Assembly: GCA_947396885.1 (NCBI GenBank)
Contig: OX377203.1
Location: forward strand, 7,998,001 to 8,062,000
Reading direction: 5' to 3'
DNA: 64,000 nucleotides
Origin: Heligmosomoides polygyrus polygyrus
Taxonomy: Eukaryota > Nematoda > Chromadorea > Rhabditida > Heligmosomidae
Positions 1 through 11,042 of the stretch are shown one piece after another (the stretch's first letter is position 1; the number at the start of each line of letters is the position of its first letter). The translations under genes were made by a program, and so were the position numbers. The notes under the pieces are model-generated. The model saw only the letters and a list, made by a program, of their open reading frames with translations. It did no database searches and was not told the DNA's origin.

Positions 1-284
1 GCACGTTCGATGTTTGGAAGGCGTTGCCTGTGCTACTGCGCGATTCCATAGTAAACTATCGGGGCCTCAAAATCGGTAGTTTCATGAACTTTGCAAAAAT
101 GGAACATATTTTTCTACCATTTTGAGGACGAAGGTTCTCCAAGTGGTTTCCGTTTTTGACGTTCAGACATACGCCTATGACGCCGTCCTGGTAAGGTTGC
201 TAGAGTAACCATGTATTAAATGGAATTGGAAGATATTAGGATGTGTTCATAGTCGGCGACTACAGCGACCGAGCCACTCGTGCA

Positions 285-400
285 AAATGTATGAATCGAT
301 TAGTGCCTATCGATCGTGCGGTAAAAAAATCGATATTCGCGTTCACTACCGCTGCTGCTGCTTCGAGGACTATGGACAGGTCCTCCTTTTAGTCCCAAGG
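285..400. repeat. ATCGAT-rich dispersed repeat, copy 1
   Basis: This stretch contains ATGAATCGATTAGTGCC, a GTAAAAAAATCGATA block and a tail AGGACTATGGACAGG. The same order of blocks returns at 3243-3365 and 33955-34075, so it is a dispersed family and not chance AT-rich sequence. It lies downstream of the VGLUT-like gene. No coding potential or terminal repeats were seen. Confidence 0.5.
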
Positions 401-565
401 GCGGACTAAAAGTATGAGTATGTATGAGGTAATTTTTCTGTAGGTGTGATAGAGCGACTTTGTCAAAGGAGGGTTGTCATCTGTGGAAAACTGACTGTTT
501 GAACTGCGAAAAAAATTGGGTGGTACTTATTGGTTTTTTCCCAACTAGACTGGGTCACAGGTCAG

Positions 566-604
566 TTAAGCGAATCTGAATAGATAGCTGGTGTAGTCCA
601 TTCT
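566..604 (-). CDS. Possible terminal exon of the VGLUT-like gene
   Basis: The last well-supported exon (749-844) ends in a phase-0 GTAAGA donor, so at least one more exon is needed. Here an acceptor ending ACCATTCAG is followed by 12 codons (RMDYTSYLFRFA) and TAA. A second acceptor a few bases on (CTATTCAG) would give IRLTDL and a stop. VGLUT tails are not conserved, so sequence alone cannot choose between these, and the true exon may lie beyond the window edge. Confidence 0.2.
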   Translation of the reverse strand, partial: RMDYTSYLFRFA

Positions 605-748
605 CTGAATGGTTATCGCTCCCTTCATCAGCTCGGGCGAAGCCCCGATAAGTACCGATTGACTTTATTCTGCTTTGAAATAGCGCTACGTCATATGAGG
701 TAAAATAATCGATATTAAGCCTTCTTGAAGTGGCGCTGAAAATCTTAC

Positions 749-844
749 CTGCACTTCTCCTTTGCCGAAGAGTAAGAAGAAGATGATACCGAAGACGTCA
801 ACAGACATAGCCAGTAGGAAGCAGTATTTCCAGCCGGCGGGGTT
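749..844 (-). CDS. VGLUT-like exon 10 (of those found)
   Basis: Acceptor ATGTTTCAG and donor GTAAGA bound 32 codons starting [11 protein letters not shown] and ending FGKGEVQ. This matches the last transmembrane helix and the following GELQ-type motif of EAT-4. Phase 0 at both ends. Confidence 0.85.
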
Positions 845-3800
845 CTGAAACATTTTTTGTTGTCGTTGCGAATATTGTTTTCTTTGCATTTTTAACCACT
901 GTTGTTGTTAATTTTTCCAAAAACCACGGTAACACGGGGCTAATATGGTAGATACGGTAGATACAAAGTCGTCTGAGCCTTGAATTACCAAAAAGTGAAG
1001 TGTGCGTGGCGCAATCTCAGACAGGTTGCTAATTTAAGCCTGAGAAGCACATTGTTTATACATAACGCTCCTGGCAGCATTGTTGTGTAAGAGCCGTTTC
1101 GGTATCGATTGTTTCCAATTTCTAATCGATATCGAACCGGATCTCGCGCTGTCGCACCACATGGCAACGCAAGCATAAACAGTGTCCTATCCGCTTATAT
1201 TCTCTGACGAAAACGTGCCATTACTTTTGCATAGCTCTAAAATTCTTAATTAATTAAAAAATAATCGATACAACGTACATTCACTGTAAGGTGCTGCGTG
1301 ATGAAGCCGCCAAGACCAGCGAGCGCTCCAAAACCATTCGAAAAGCCCATCAATATAGAGGCGTAACGTGGCGCGATATCGAAGTGGTTGACGTTGAATC
1401 CTGAAGAGAGTACATTGTCAATAAATCGATCGAAATCAATCGATTGATGGCTGCGAAATTTCACCGGCAACGTTCATTCCACTGAGCGTGGCAGCACTGA
1501 CGAGGCAAGTGACGGCCAGTGTTGGATCGTGGATGAACGCCAGCATAGCCAGGAACAGCGCTTCCCCGGTGAATCCTGAATGACAGTGATATAAATGAAC
1601 GTCACAAATCAAGCATGAATCGATATTATCGATCGATATTGATCGATTTTAATTAATCAATGTCGATCGATTTTTGTAGCTAAAGAACAGTCATTCGGCC
1701 ACTACTTTCGCGTAACCTTAAGGATCACCAAGAAACGAAAATCGATTTTATCGATAATGTGTTCAAATCTGCTCGGATGTATACACAGATGCACAGATGG
1801 ATTGACTATTTAACATATAGGCTTTAGTATACTGTCACTGACTGTGGTTCTGCTAGTGGTTGCCTAACCATAGATATAGGGAACGGTCTGTGAATAAATT
1901 CACTCATCCCGATGTAAAAACCCATTATTATCAATCGGTATTGATCGTTTAATCGATTTTTTCGTTGTAGACCAAATGTAGAGTTATGTTCTTTTCACAA
2001 GCGGAGAACAGCAGAGAAACTGATAACACTGAATAATATTTGCCACCGATCGGGCGCGCGAATGGAGAACGAAGTCAGTCGATATTTCCATATATCGAGA
2101 GTAATCAATCGATATTGATCGAATAAAATTCGATAATATCGATTTATCGATATTACCATATAGGTGGATATTGATCGGCGGATGTACTTGCTCTAGGATA
2201 CCCAGATCCTGCGTCACCAAAGTACAGGCTTTGAGAAAAATCGACATCATAAGCTACTTGAGTTCATTGGCCGGACGCACGTACGGATGCACGACGGGTT
2301 TCCTTCGTGTTACGTGTCGAAGGGCAAATTTTAACGCACCTAGTGTGTTGAACATCTTCCGCACAGCGCCGGTGCTCATTTTACCGGTGGATCGAAGCCA
2401 GTCGGCCAGTTGTCCTGAGATGAGGACAACGATGGCCATCATCAGTTGAGGAAGCGCCGAGATGAGGCCACTCTGAAAATCGGGCCATTTATAGGGCCGC
2501 TGAATTAAAAGGAGAGTATCGAAGACTGACGTGTCGGATGTCGAGGTGCAGAACGTCTCTCATGTAGGTGAGTTGGTTGCCGAGAAGCAAGAAGAACGTC
2601 CACGAGCGACAGAAATTGCAGATGGCGATGGCCCAGACGGGCGGCGACAGAAGGATCGTCTTCCACGGTACAGTGGTTAGCTGGAAAGAGAGTCTTCAGA
2701 AGGCTGAAGGCGCTAAAAGATATCAAATCTCACCGTCATGTTTCCAGTTGCGACTTTGCCGACTTTCTCAGTGATGAAAGTCCGCTCCTCATCCGTAATG
2801 TATGGGTGATCGTTAGGAGTACCGGACGAGACGTACCACCAGCACATCGCCCACAGGATTCCGGAACAGCCTGGAAGGAGCAGTATTTACCCAAGGAAGG
2901 CCTTGGAAAAAGTTGAATGACGGAACCGAGGCGAAAAAATCGCCGGGAAACCGGAATTCTGGAGTATCGGAAGATTTTGGCACTTTCCTAATCGGTGGGG
3001 AGGGGGCAGTCTGAACATGGATATATTGCGTGAGTGAGATCACAAACACCACATTATGGATCATAGAAGCCAATGTTAAGAAAAACATTAATACAAAGAG
3101 TGAAAAATAAACAAATAAACATGCAACGGCAAACAATAACAAGCGACCTAGTCAACAAAACAATACCACTATCTAGAAAACATAAGAAATGCCACAAAAA
3201 CGCTGAAACTCCAACACTTCACACTTGTGTAAACTGAGGAGCCTGTGCAAAGCATGTGAATCGATTAATACCGAGCGATCGCACAGAAACCAATCGATAC
3301 GCATCCTTTGCTCGGGGGACTGTTGCTCCTCTCGTCGCCGCGAACGTGGACTATGAACAGGGTTACGCAATATAGCATTGTATTGTGTTCATACTGCCCC
3401 CCCCCCGATTAGGAGAGCGTGTGGCACACAGGAGGAACACTCACCATAGACGTAAAATGGTGCCGACCACGAGAAGTAGCTGACCAGCGCTGCCGAGAGA
3501 GGAAGAGCGATCATCACTCCGACGTAGCTGCCGGTGAAAGTGGTGGTAGCCAACTTCGAGCGCTCCAATGGTGGCGCCCAATGTCGCCAGACACCGTGCA
3601 TCGCCGGATAGGTGACACCCTGAAGTGGCGGTTTGTTGCTGAGGGGAAATCAGCTTAAAGTAGAAGATATTGGAGCGAAATCGCCCTGCGGAAGTGCATT
3701 TTAGACAAAAGAGTGACTAGAGAAGTATGTTCAGACTATGTGGCAAAATATCACCCTTATAAAGTGTCGGTTTCTATTTATAAGAGATCTCAAAGACATG

Positions 3801-6800
3801 GAGGGAAACGTGCAAGATATTGGTAGCGCACTATACTTATGGCGCTGCAGCACGGCGTGGCGCTGTGTACCATCGATATCGATTAGGCAGCCCGCAGGAT
3901 CGATATGGAGGACAATAGTGCTACCAGGCCGCGTGCCGGCTGAACTATAAATTACCCGTTATGTCGAGGATGCCCAAAAACCTCTTCCACGCGGAACGCC
4001 ATGCATCTAGATGCGCCATGCACGTCGCTGATGGCTCGCTAGCTGATGCTATTGGTAGGACGATTTCTAACCCGCCAAAGTTTCTCCGTCCAGGTTTTCA
4101 CGAAATCAAAAGGAAAAAAAGAACTGACCAATGCCAGTCCTTGTACGACCTGCATTACCATCACCATTACATCAGTGAAAGGATGGTATTGGAAAGCGAA
4201 TGCGACGATGATGTTGAGTATGCTGGCGACGGTCACTCCGAAGCAGAACAATCTGAAAGATGGAGTTTGAAGAAAATAATTCAAATGGATGGGTCAATAG
4301 TGAATAGATACGAAGGAACTATGACCCCAGCCGAGACTCGAACCGGCGTGGTCTCTCGCTGAACAATTTGGCATTGATCTCATGAAGCAATTCGAGCGCT
4401 TTCCCCAGATTCATATGAAGGTCAGCTCAATGTTTTTCCACACTGTGGAATCAGTGGATTATGGAGATCTGCTTGGAGGAACAGTACTAGTCGCGAACGT
4501 GGCCCGATGAAGACCACAAAATGCACCAGGCAGACCGGACTGCATCGAATGAGCATGTCATCCAGAAGCGGGTTTCTACAGTGATAGACAGGCGCGTATT
4601 AGCTCAGTGATCGTGATTGGCGAAGAAGTTCCATCATTCCAATGTGGACCACATTAACGAATAGCACCAAGAAGACATTAAATCTGCCGTCTTTTCCATA
4701 CACTGATCCTCGCAATTCGTTGTACAGACTATGAACAAAATAAAGGGCCGGAGTGAATGGATCCTTTGAAGAGCGCCACGCATTCTTCTTCTACGGGATG
4801 TTATAAAGACAACTTGAGTGCGCATTTGGGCCATAAGATGACTTGCGGTGTCGAGCCGATGAACAAGTCAGCGGTTTATCCTTCACAGGCAAGTCTGCTA
4901 GCAATTCACCGTCCCTGGAAAGACAAAAGGCTTGACTGGCCTAGGCGGGACGCGAACCAAGAACCTATGAAGAATCGTGTTTGGCCGCCATCTCTTCCGA
5001 GTGCGCAACCACGCGCCCATGGAAAAAGTGAAAAAATACGGCTTAGAAGTAAAATGTGCGGCGCACCCTATAGGGATTGGCTAGGGTCATCCCTTGCTGT
5101 TGGCGCTTTGAATTCTCACGCTGAAGGATAAAGATTGGTCTCAACCAATGTTTCTGCGATGCGCCATGCATTGCAGTTCAACACGGAATTGTAGTATGTT
5201 TGATACGCCCAGATAAGGAACTCGGTTGACCCGTGCTTGGAGTTAAGCACACAATGCATCCTTTATGAATATAACTGCTACGTGGCTGTGTTCTTCAGAA
5301 GCGAAGCTGTAAACAAGAATTGGTGCAGAGGCTTTCCTCGAGCCCCGTCACAGCTCAGGGAGCTGTTTTATCCCCCTATCGTCGACATTCTGTCACCAAA
5401 TTAGCAGCGATAAACGCCGTTAGGAACGAGCGACCGTAAACTGTCCGTAGCAGTTTAATCACATCTTCGATTCCGTCGGGAATTCTAGAGCGTGATGCGG
5501 ACAAAAACAGAAGGCAGATAATTTCTTGTTGACGATCGGACACGTCGCCTATTTGTAAGGATGTGAAGAAGAAGTCCGACTTAAGATGAAGTCTAAAAAT
5601 AGAAGGCCGCGTCCGGAACCTGTTCCTAAGACACGTATCACGGTGCCCTTCAGAATAACCGACCGCAGCTGTCCTACGGAGTAGATTTGTTCCTGCAGAT
5701 TCGGTTACGCTGTTGAATGTTCGGCGGTGCCGAACCTACAGGTTCTCAACAGAAGACCAGACAGCGATCACCCTTGTGGACATTTATATAATGTGATGCA
5801 GTTGGCAGAAGACACTGCAGCGACATGCGTGACAAGTCAGTCGATTCGGTTTCCCTGGGTGTCGAAAAGAAAAGCCGCTCTGCCTCTGCGATATCGCAGA
5901 GAAGTAGCAGGCATGGCGCATTCCAAACAACAATCGACCTAGATCGGTGTGTTCGGAGCGCAGTGAATAGCGGCTAAGCGACGGCATCACATCCTTTGGG
6001 TGCTTAAGCTGCCGAAGAAACAGTGGAAAAGTCTCTGGCACGGTCTGATATACCGTATGCACACAACCTCAACACGGCGCTGTTCCGTAATGTGAAGGAA
6101 GGCAGTCGGATGCGGATTATTCTGCCGTCTATTTGTTGAAAGCGAATCTTCGATAAAATCCGAGGAATTGTAGTAAAATGGGAGACAAGGGTATCAGAGA
6201 GAGACGAAATGTGTGTCCTCAGCCCTACGAACCCTTGAAGATCACTATGATATCAAAGAGACGGCTAATGATTCCCGAAAAGAAATGAGACATCGATGAC
6301 GAACGAACCTGTTCGGGGCGAATTTGGCGGCCAGGATTCCGGCTGGTATCTGAGATGCGGCGTATCCGTAGAAGAACGAACTTTCCATCATGCCCAGTTC
6401 GGTGGCTGTCCATGTGAATTCTGGTTCCTGCAATGAAACACATGTTGTTCTCCGCAATCTGGAAAACTTTGATGGCTGTGGCAGTTCTGAAGACTAAATT
6501 GGCTCCGATAGTGCATCTATCTGTGATCAGCTGCAAACACGGTTCTGCTCAGGACCCGTTCCTGACGTCGGCGCGTGCTAAAGCTGAACGTGAACATACG
6601 CATTTGCTCTACAGAAAAAAGCCACTCATTGATTAAGTCACACTCGCTGACTCAGAAAGCCAACCTTCGAACGAGTTCCCGGTTGGAAGCGCGACGATAG
6701 ATCGATCAATTCCTATGTTCTGCATTTTTTTCGAAACGTTGCGCCTAATTCGGTGGCACTCTGTGACTTCTTTCCGATGCAGTTCGCCGAACAATTTCAC

Positions 6801-9800
6801 TGTGCTACACAGAGTGCATGTAGAAGACAGGCAGGGCACGACAGATGTAATATTTTCAAGACACTTTTTGTTCGCAGACAATATCAAGAACTCAGAAGTA
6901 CAATTTAGTGCTGGTTTCGCTAAAACGCGATTCCATTATCGCCATCAAATCAAGACTGTGCCTATTTACTAAATCGGTCCGTGAGTCCGTACGTGCGTCT
7001 GTCCGATCGAGCACCGGGAGACTCCTCTCCGTCAGTCGGAATCAACATGAACCGAAACCAACAATTCAACAGCTATCAGTGGCATCATTTTTGATCGGGT
7101 GATAAATCGACTTTATCGACCGATTTCTTATCAAATGTTAATGGGTTAATCCATCCATGAGCTCGTGCATGTATCCGACCGAGCATCGGGCGCGATACTT
7201 TCGCGCGAACTCAGTAGGGTACCCCAACTGCACATTCCTAACCGTTTGCATGTCCAGTTTATGACTGGCGTCTTATCAAATCTTCATCTCAATATTGAGC
7301 TATAGTATCGATTTCTATCCTGCGGAAAATCGGGATTATCAATCGATATCACACTAATAATACAATTGATTCGTTCTGGGCGTCTCCTTTGTTCCACTGC
7401 TCGAACACCGAGAGTGGTCGTTCCGTTTAACTCACCGCACATCAATCCCTGCCATGACCATACTCTTAAGGCCCCCACAGAGTTCTGCGGCAACGCCGCT
7501 CGCCGCAATGGTTAAGAATAGGGCAGGGGCGCCGCCGGCGGCGAGCTCTGCGTCTCTGCCCTATGGTTAAGCATAGAGCCGCGGCGCTGCCGCGGAACTC
7601 TGTGGGGCCTTTTAGACGACTATAACCGTAACTCAAGTCGTCTCAAATCAATAATTCATCATCGATTTGTGGTTTCGATTTTTGCCCGGTTGAAAATGGG
7701 CATCGTTAGTCGGTAGTCGACATATTCCGTACAACAGAGCTGATGTGCCTGTGGGTCAATAGATACGTCCTTGCGTCCGTTTGTGCGTCCGTCCATGGGT
7801 TCAATGTATCAAATACAAGGTGTGAGAGGCTTTCTGCAGCTTATAATATTAGGGGGGGGGGGGGGCAAAAGTAATGAGACAAAATGAAAAAAATCTTTAT
7901 CTCCTTATAACTCAATTACAACTCAACGATGCTGAGGAGTGTATTTGCCATTAAGGGCAAGGACCTTGCTGCCATCGCTCAGCCAACTTCCTGATCCCAT
8001 CCTTCCAGAACTGCTTGAGCCTGGTGTTGATCAACTGCTCGATGTGGTTGTCAAGGACTGCTTGGGTTCTTGTGTCGCTTCCGACTAGGAAGTCCTGTAG
8101 GCTCAAGTAGTAGTGGTAGTTGCATGGAGAGATGTCCAGCGAATACGGTGGGTGAGGCATGTGAACGTAGCCCAGCTGGCCAAGCTTATCCGTGCTTACT
8201 TGCTCCCGATGGGGTGCGGCGTTGTCGATGAGAATGAACTTCTTGAAGCGCTGCGTCTGAATAAGTTTGAGTCGCCGGCCCATCTCCTCTATTTCGTTCA
8301 CCATGGCCTTGGAGTTCATCGCGGTGCTCTTGGGAAACAGCCTCCGGTAAACCGATCCATGGGCGCAGACCCAAAAGCTCCAAAGGTGCTTCTCGCCGTG
8401 AACATCTCGCCGAACGAAGGTCGGTAACAGATCACCAGGCCTCACCCAGACTGGCTGCTTGGCAGGGTTAAGGTAGAAGACGTACTTCTCATCTTGCGTG
8501 AATATTGAGCCCAGGCTGCTCGGGGTTGGGAATTGGGGGAGATTTGAGCGACACAGGTCGACTCGTCAGACTGGGGTTTCGGCATGAGACAGGCTAGGGT
8601 TTTTGGCATGCTTCTGGAAAGGGCGGAAGTGGTAACTTCTCAGATGGGCTTCAGTAAGTAGCATACAAACATACAAATACGATAAGCACGAAACCAGACT
8701 CCACCCACGAGATATATGGACACGGCATGGGGTGTCTCATTACTTTTGCCCCCCCCCCCCTAATAGAACTACGCCGACGTGCTTTGAATTACATACGTGC
8801 CTTTGAGCATTGATCTCGATAAACGTCAGCATAAATCAATCATCCGATAATATCGATATCGATCGATAATATCGACTTTGTTGACGTTGTCGAATGTGGG
8901 AATGACGAGGTGGATATGAAGACCGACGGTGGGTTTGTAATAAGTAAATGAGATAGGTGAATCGATCTGTTTCCAGTGACGTTATATCGATCGATTATTG
9001 ATTGGTTGCTCTCGGTGCGAGGTAAATCGATCAATAAATCGCTTGATTAGTCCTTTCAATCGATATCCCGCTATACCTTCCGCGAGTCAGTGCATTCGCA
9101 CGACACTGGGCGTTACGTGTACTTGGCATAAGTCACTGTAAGACTGCACTTTACGTAGACATCACCAATCATTAACGTCAACACAAATCAATAATCCAAT
9201 ATCGATCAATAACACCGATTTTTGTTCAAGTTGTCGAAGGTGGGAATGAGTCGCGAATACGAAGGTTGATGGGTTGGCTTCGTCATAAGTAAACGAGACA
9301 TATGAATTGATTTGCTACTAGCGACGTTAGATTTGTCAGCTATTGATTGGTTACTCTCGGCGCGCGGTAGATCGATCAATAGATCGCTTGGCTAGTTCTT
9401 TCGATCGATATTTTGCTGCACCTTCCGCGAGTCAGGGGTCATGTGTACTTGACATAGGGCACTGTAAGAGTGCACTTCACGTAGACATCACCAGTCATTG
9501 ACGTCGACAAATCAATAAGGCAGTTTATCGATCGACCGATTTTGTCATAAAACGATGATCGGGTCGTAGATTCTGTCTACCTGTCAAAGATTGATGCTTA
9601 TCGATACCGATCGATATTGGTTTATCGATTTTTTATGAAGTGGTACATGACGCAGACGGACGGCTTAGGTGACTGCTTGCGTAAGTACTTATACAGTGAA
9701 AAATCACATCCAGTGTTCGCGCGAGTAGGCGGACGGACGCATGCACGGTTGCACGGACAGATTACCTACGTAGGCAGAAGGAAGTATATGAAACGAATTC

Positions 9801-9960
9801 CATGGTGGCTCACATGTGTGTCGCCCCAGGCGTCGGTGAAGTTGTTCATCATACGGTTCTTCGCCACACCGAAATTCGCTCGAATGCCGAACGCGATGGC
9901 GAAACCAATGTGGGCCAGAATCGAGATCTGCCATCGGACTTTCCTCAGGAAGAAGCGGTC
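749..9960 (-). CDS. SLC17 vesicular glutamate transporter-like gene, 10 exons (5' and 3' ends not found)
   Basis: The spliced product (436 residues) reads as an SLC17 major-facilitator protein closest in pattern to EAT-4/VGLUT, which loads glutamate into synaptic vesicles using the proton gradient. Family landmarks in order: GIRANFGVA in TM1 (exon 9814-9960), [10 protein letters not shown] and [11 protein letters not shown] (6309-6427), [23 protein letters not shown] (signature split over TM4, 3445-3619), [16 protein letters not shown] (2531-2680), QLADWLR (2340-2472), and [19 protein letters not shown] (1285-1400). The ten exons join without a frame break: lengths 147, 119, 124, 175, 137, 150, 133, 111, 116 and 96 bp. 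Introns range from 53 bp to 3,386 bp; the large ones hold repeats. The N-terminal exon (about 50-60 variable residues in the family) was not recognised upstream. No stop or lost signature residue is visible, so the gene is probably functional. EAT-4 orthology versus a VGLU paralogue is open. Confidence 0.9.
1285..1400 (-). CDS. VGLUT-like exon 9
   Basis: Acceptor CTCTTCAG and donor GTGAAT. Reads [18 protein letters not shown] and onward to GGFITQHLT. This is one of the most conserved SLC17 segments (FNVNHLDIAPRYA in EAT-4). Starts phase 1, ends phase 0. Confidence 0.92.
1465..1575 (-). CDS. VGLUT-like exon 8
   Basis: Acceptor TCATTCAG and donor GTGAAA. Reads [16 protein letters not shown] then [19 protein letters not shown], a transmembrane helix that joins in phase 1 to FNVNH of the next exon. 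The intron between them is only 64 bp. Confidence 0.85.
2340..2472 (-). CDS. VGLUT-like exon 7
   Basis: Acceptor GATTTTCAG and donor GTGCGT. Reads [16 protein letters not shown], then [23 protein letters not shown]. It matches SGLLAAIPHLVM and GQLADYLRS of EAT-4. An upstream in-frame AG (AATTCAG) exists, but the homology fixes this acceptor. Confidence 0.9.
2531..2680 (-). CDS. VGLUT-like exon 6
   Basis: Fifty codons, [20 protein letters not shown] then [16 protein letters not shown]. The RSWTF arginine is conserved in VGLUTs. Acceptor CTTTCCAG, donor GTCAGT. Phase 0 at both ends. Confidence 0.92.
2734..2870 (-). CDS. VGLUT-like exon 5
   Basis: Reads [19 protein letters not shown] then [18 protein letters not shown], the end of TM6 and the start of the long central cytosolic loop. 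Acceptor CCTTCCAG, donor GTGAGA. Confidence 0.88.
3243..3365. repeat. ATCGAT-rich dispersed repeat, copy 2 (intronic)
   Basis: Shares the ordered blocks ATGTGAATCGATTAATACCGA, CACAGAAACCAATCGATA, TTTGCTCGG and GTGGACTATGAACAGG with 285-400 and 33955-34075. It lies in the 574-bp intron between VGLUT-like exons 4 and 5. Confidence 0.5.
3445..3619 (-). CDS. VGLUT-like exon 4
   Basis: Reads [14 protein letters not shown], then [18 protein letters not shown] and SWSAPFYVY. This is the SLC17 signature block and the strongest single piece of evidence for the family. Acceptor CACTTCAG, donor GTGAGT. Confidence 0.95.
4129..4252 (-). CDS. VGLUT-like exon 3
   Basis: Reads [20 protein letters not shown] then [14 protein letters not shown], two hydrophobic helices in the place of the EAT-4 GVGAFLNILLP and FIQITQGLV region. 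Acceptor TCTTTCAG, donor GTCAGT. Confidence 0.85.
4320..4366 (-). repeat. tRNA-like fragment (T-arm with B box)
   Basis: On the minus strand CACGCCGGTTCGAGTCTCGG gives a perfect RNA polymerase III B box (GGTTCGAGTC) inside a pairable T-arm. There is no convincing A box or acceptor stem nearby. It sits in an intron of the VGLUT-like gene. Best read as a tRNA-derived repeat fragment, not a tRNA gene. Confidence 0.4.
4735..5035 (-). repeat. SINE-A copy (intronic)
   Basis: On the plus strand it follows the family order: GCGCCACGCATTCTTCTTC, ACGGGATGT, ATGACTTGCGGTG, GATGAACAAGTCAGCG, then a tRNA-like end with GGGACGCGAACCAAGAACC. Read on the minus strand this is a tRNA-derived head followed by a family-specific body. 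It lies in the 2,056-bp intron between VGLUT-like exons 2 and 3. Confidence 0.65.
6309..6427 (-). CDS. VGLUT-like exon 2
   Basis: Reads [20 protein letters not shown] then [19 protein letters not shown], matching FNWTIDELSVMESSYFYGY and QIPAGFLAAKFPPN in EAT-4. Acceptor CATTGCAG, donor GTTCGT. Confidence 0.93.
7470..7612. mobile_element. Palindromic MITE, ends GGCCCCACAGAGTT
   Basis: Left end AGGCCCCCACAGAGTTCTGC and right end, reverse-complemented, AAGGCCCCACAGAGTTCCGC make a near-perfect terminal inverted repeat around a GC-rich centre with two inverted halves (GGCAACGCCGC and GCGGCGCTGCCGC). TTA lies beside the left end and TTTA beside the right, compatible with a 3-bp TTA target duplication of the PIF/Harbinger type. 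It is within the large intron of the VGLUT-like gene. Confidence 0.6.
7852..8760 (-). mobile_element. Deleted mariner with poly-G tips, copy 1
   Basis: A 909-bp element flanked by TA (7850-7851 and 8761-8762). The inverted ends are G14-CAAAAGTAATGAGAC on the left and the complement with C12 on the right. It carries only the C-terminal part of a mariner transposase on the minus strand, so it depends on another copy for movement. A second copy is at 48356-49260. Both lack the N-terminal DNA-binding part, so the deletion predates their spread. It sits in the 3.4-kb intron of the VGLUT-like gene. Confidence 0.88.
7951..8530 (-). pseudogene. Mariner transposase remnant (C-terminal, third Asp lost)
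   Basis: Reads on the minus strand: first catalytic aspartate in [11 protein letters not shown], then [15 protein letters not shown], second aspartate in [12 protein letters not shown], and [16 protein letters not shown]. Mariner family enzymes use DD34D; the spacing from IDN to the CNYHYY position is 34 residues, but the third aspartate is asparagine (GAC to AAC). There is no helix-turn-helix part. The enzyme cannot be catalytic. Confidence 0.85.
8822..9505. repeat. Tandem duplication, two ~340-bp ATCGAT-rich units
   Basis: Unit 1 starts at GTCAGCATAAATCAAT (8826), unit 2 at GTCAACACAAATCAAT (9177), and a third start GTCGACAAATCAAT is at 9502. Both units carry GTTGTCGAA...GGTGGGAATGA, ATTGATTGGTT-CTCTCGG and CTTCCGCGAGTCAG in the same order. 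It is intronic in the VGLUT-like gene and part of the wider ATCGAT family. Confidence 0.7.
9814..9960 (-). CDS. VGLUT-like exon 1 (of those found)
   Basis: Acceptor GTCCCTTTCAG and donor GTGAGC bound 49 codons: [17 protein letters not shown], then [20 protein letters not shown] and [11 protein letters not shown]. The GIR arginine of TM1 is conserved in VGLUTs. It starts in phase 0 directly after an acceptor, so an N-terminal exon is missing from this model. Confidence 0.92.
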
Positions 9961-10444
9961 CTGAAAGGGACAACATGAAAGATCAGGCTCGCTGATATAA
10001 GCGCCGGAAACGATTGAAGGAGATGAACTGCTTCTCAACACCGGAGGGGGATGCTAGCTCATCCCAGAATAATGCTATCTAACAAAATGGAAGCTATGAC
10101 TGTTAGAATCTACACATTATGCCCAATGATTGCAGCTGTGAAGAAGTCAGTAAGTCAGTGAATAGAACGAATCCATCTTGATGACGTCTTCTAGTTTGGA
10201 GTTCTTTCCGCTCCAACAGAAGCATTAGAACTCGGGGAGAATGGTTCGAGCTATGGCTTCCAGCTCGAGAATTTTCACATTCAACTGGACACATTCCAAA
10301 TCAAATTGAACACTTCTAAACAGCTTGACGGTTTTGAAATCAAACTGAACATCTTCCGAATGAAAAAGGGCGTGTTCCATGAAAATTAAAAAGGAGACTT
10401 TGGCCGAGGAAAATTTGGTATGATTTTCCTATAATTATTTTGAT

Positions 10445-10582
10445 ACATGTCGCAAAGGTGCGCAGCATTGGTAAGTGGAAACGCGCCAGCCAATCATAAT
10501 GACCTCTGGCGCCTATTCGATGCGGTTTGATTGGCTGGCGTGTTCCCACCTCCCAATGCTGTGCGCCTTCGCAACATGTACT
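10445..10582. mobile_element. MITE-B palindrome, copy 1
   Basis: ATGTCGCAAAGGTGCGCAGCAT and GGAAACGCGCCAGCCAATCA on the left are mirrored by TGATTGGCTGGCGTGTTCCC and CAATGCTGTGCGCCTTCGCA on the right. Other copies are at 28863, 46165 and 57585. About 138 bp, non-coding. Confidence 0.65.
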
Positions 10583-10957
10583 ATTTTATTTAAGGTTCGC
10601 ATGCCCAAATAACTGAACGCACAACGCACTGAAATTTTACAAAAATTATTTTTTTAAGGAAGATGATGACTCAAAGCTCATTCTGAAGCGCAGAAAAGTA
10701 GTTTTTTTTTGTGTTAAAGGAGGGATCGTGCCGCGCACTCATTTAGCTCGATGCGTTTTCCATTTGATTGACAGAAAAAATTTCGTTCGCTTAGAGCTTC
10801 ACGCTCAGTGATACAGTAGAAATAGGTCTAAAAACCCATTCTCACTTCACTGTTTCAAGTAAGCAGCATTTACACTATCAATCAAATGAAAATCGCCACT
10901 CGCTAGACGAGTGCATGGCGTGATCTCCCTTTTCAATTCGCTAAAAATTCTGCTTTT

Positions 10958-11042
10958 CTGCACGGAACGGGAACCGAACCAACGGCGTCACACCTGACGA
11001 TCGGGAGCACTACCCCTACGCCACCGCCGCAGCTGGGGGGTG
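10958..11042 (-). repeat. tRNA-like unit inside FB-C copy 1
   Basis: On the minus strand GGTGGCGTAGGGGTAGTGC resembles an A box and GTTGGTTCGGTTCCCG a B box, about 40 bases apart as in a tRNA. A clean anticodon stem and matching acceptor ends are not visible, so a functional tRNA is unlikely. Confidence 0.45.

Noticed and set aside
2813..3142. Hydrophobic minus-strand ORF as a membrane protein
   Set aside because: It lies mostly in the intron between VGLUT-like exons 4 and 5 and overlaps exon 5 in the wrong frame.
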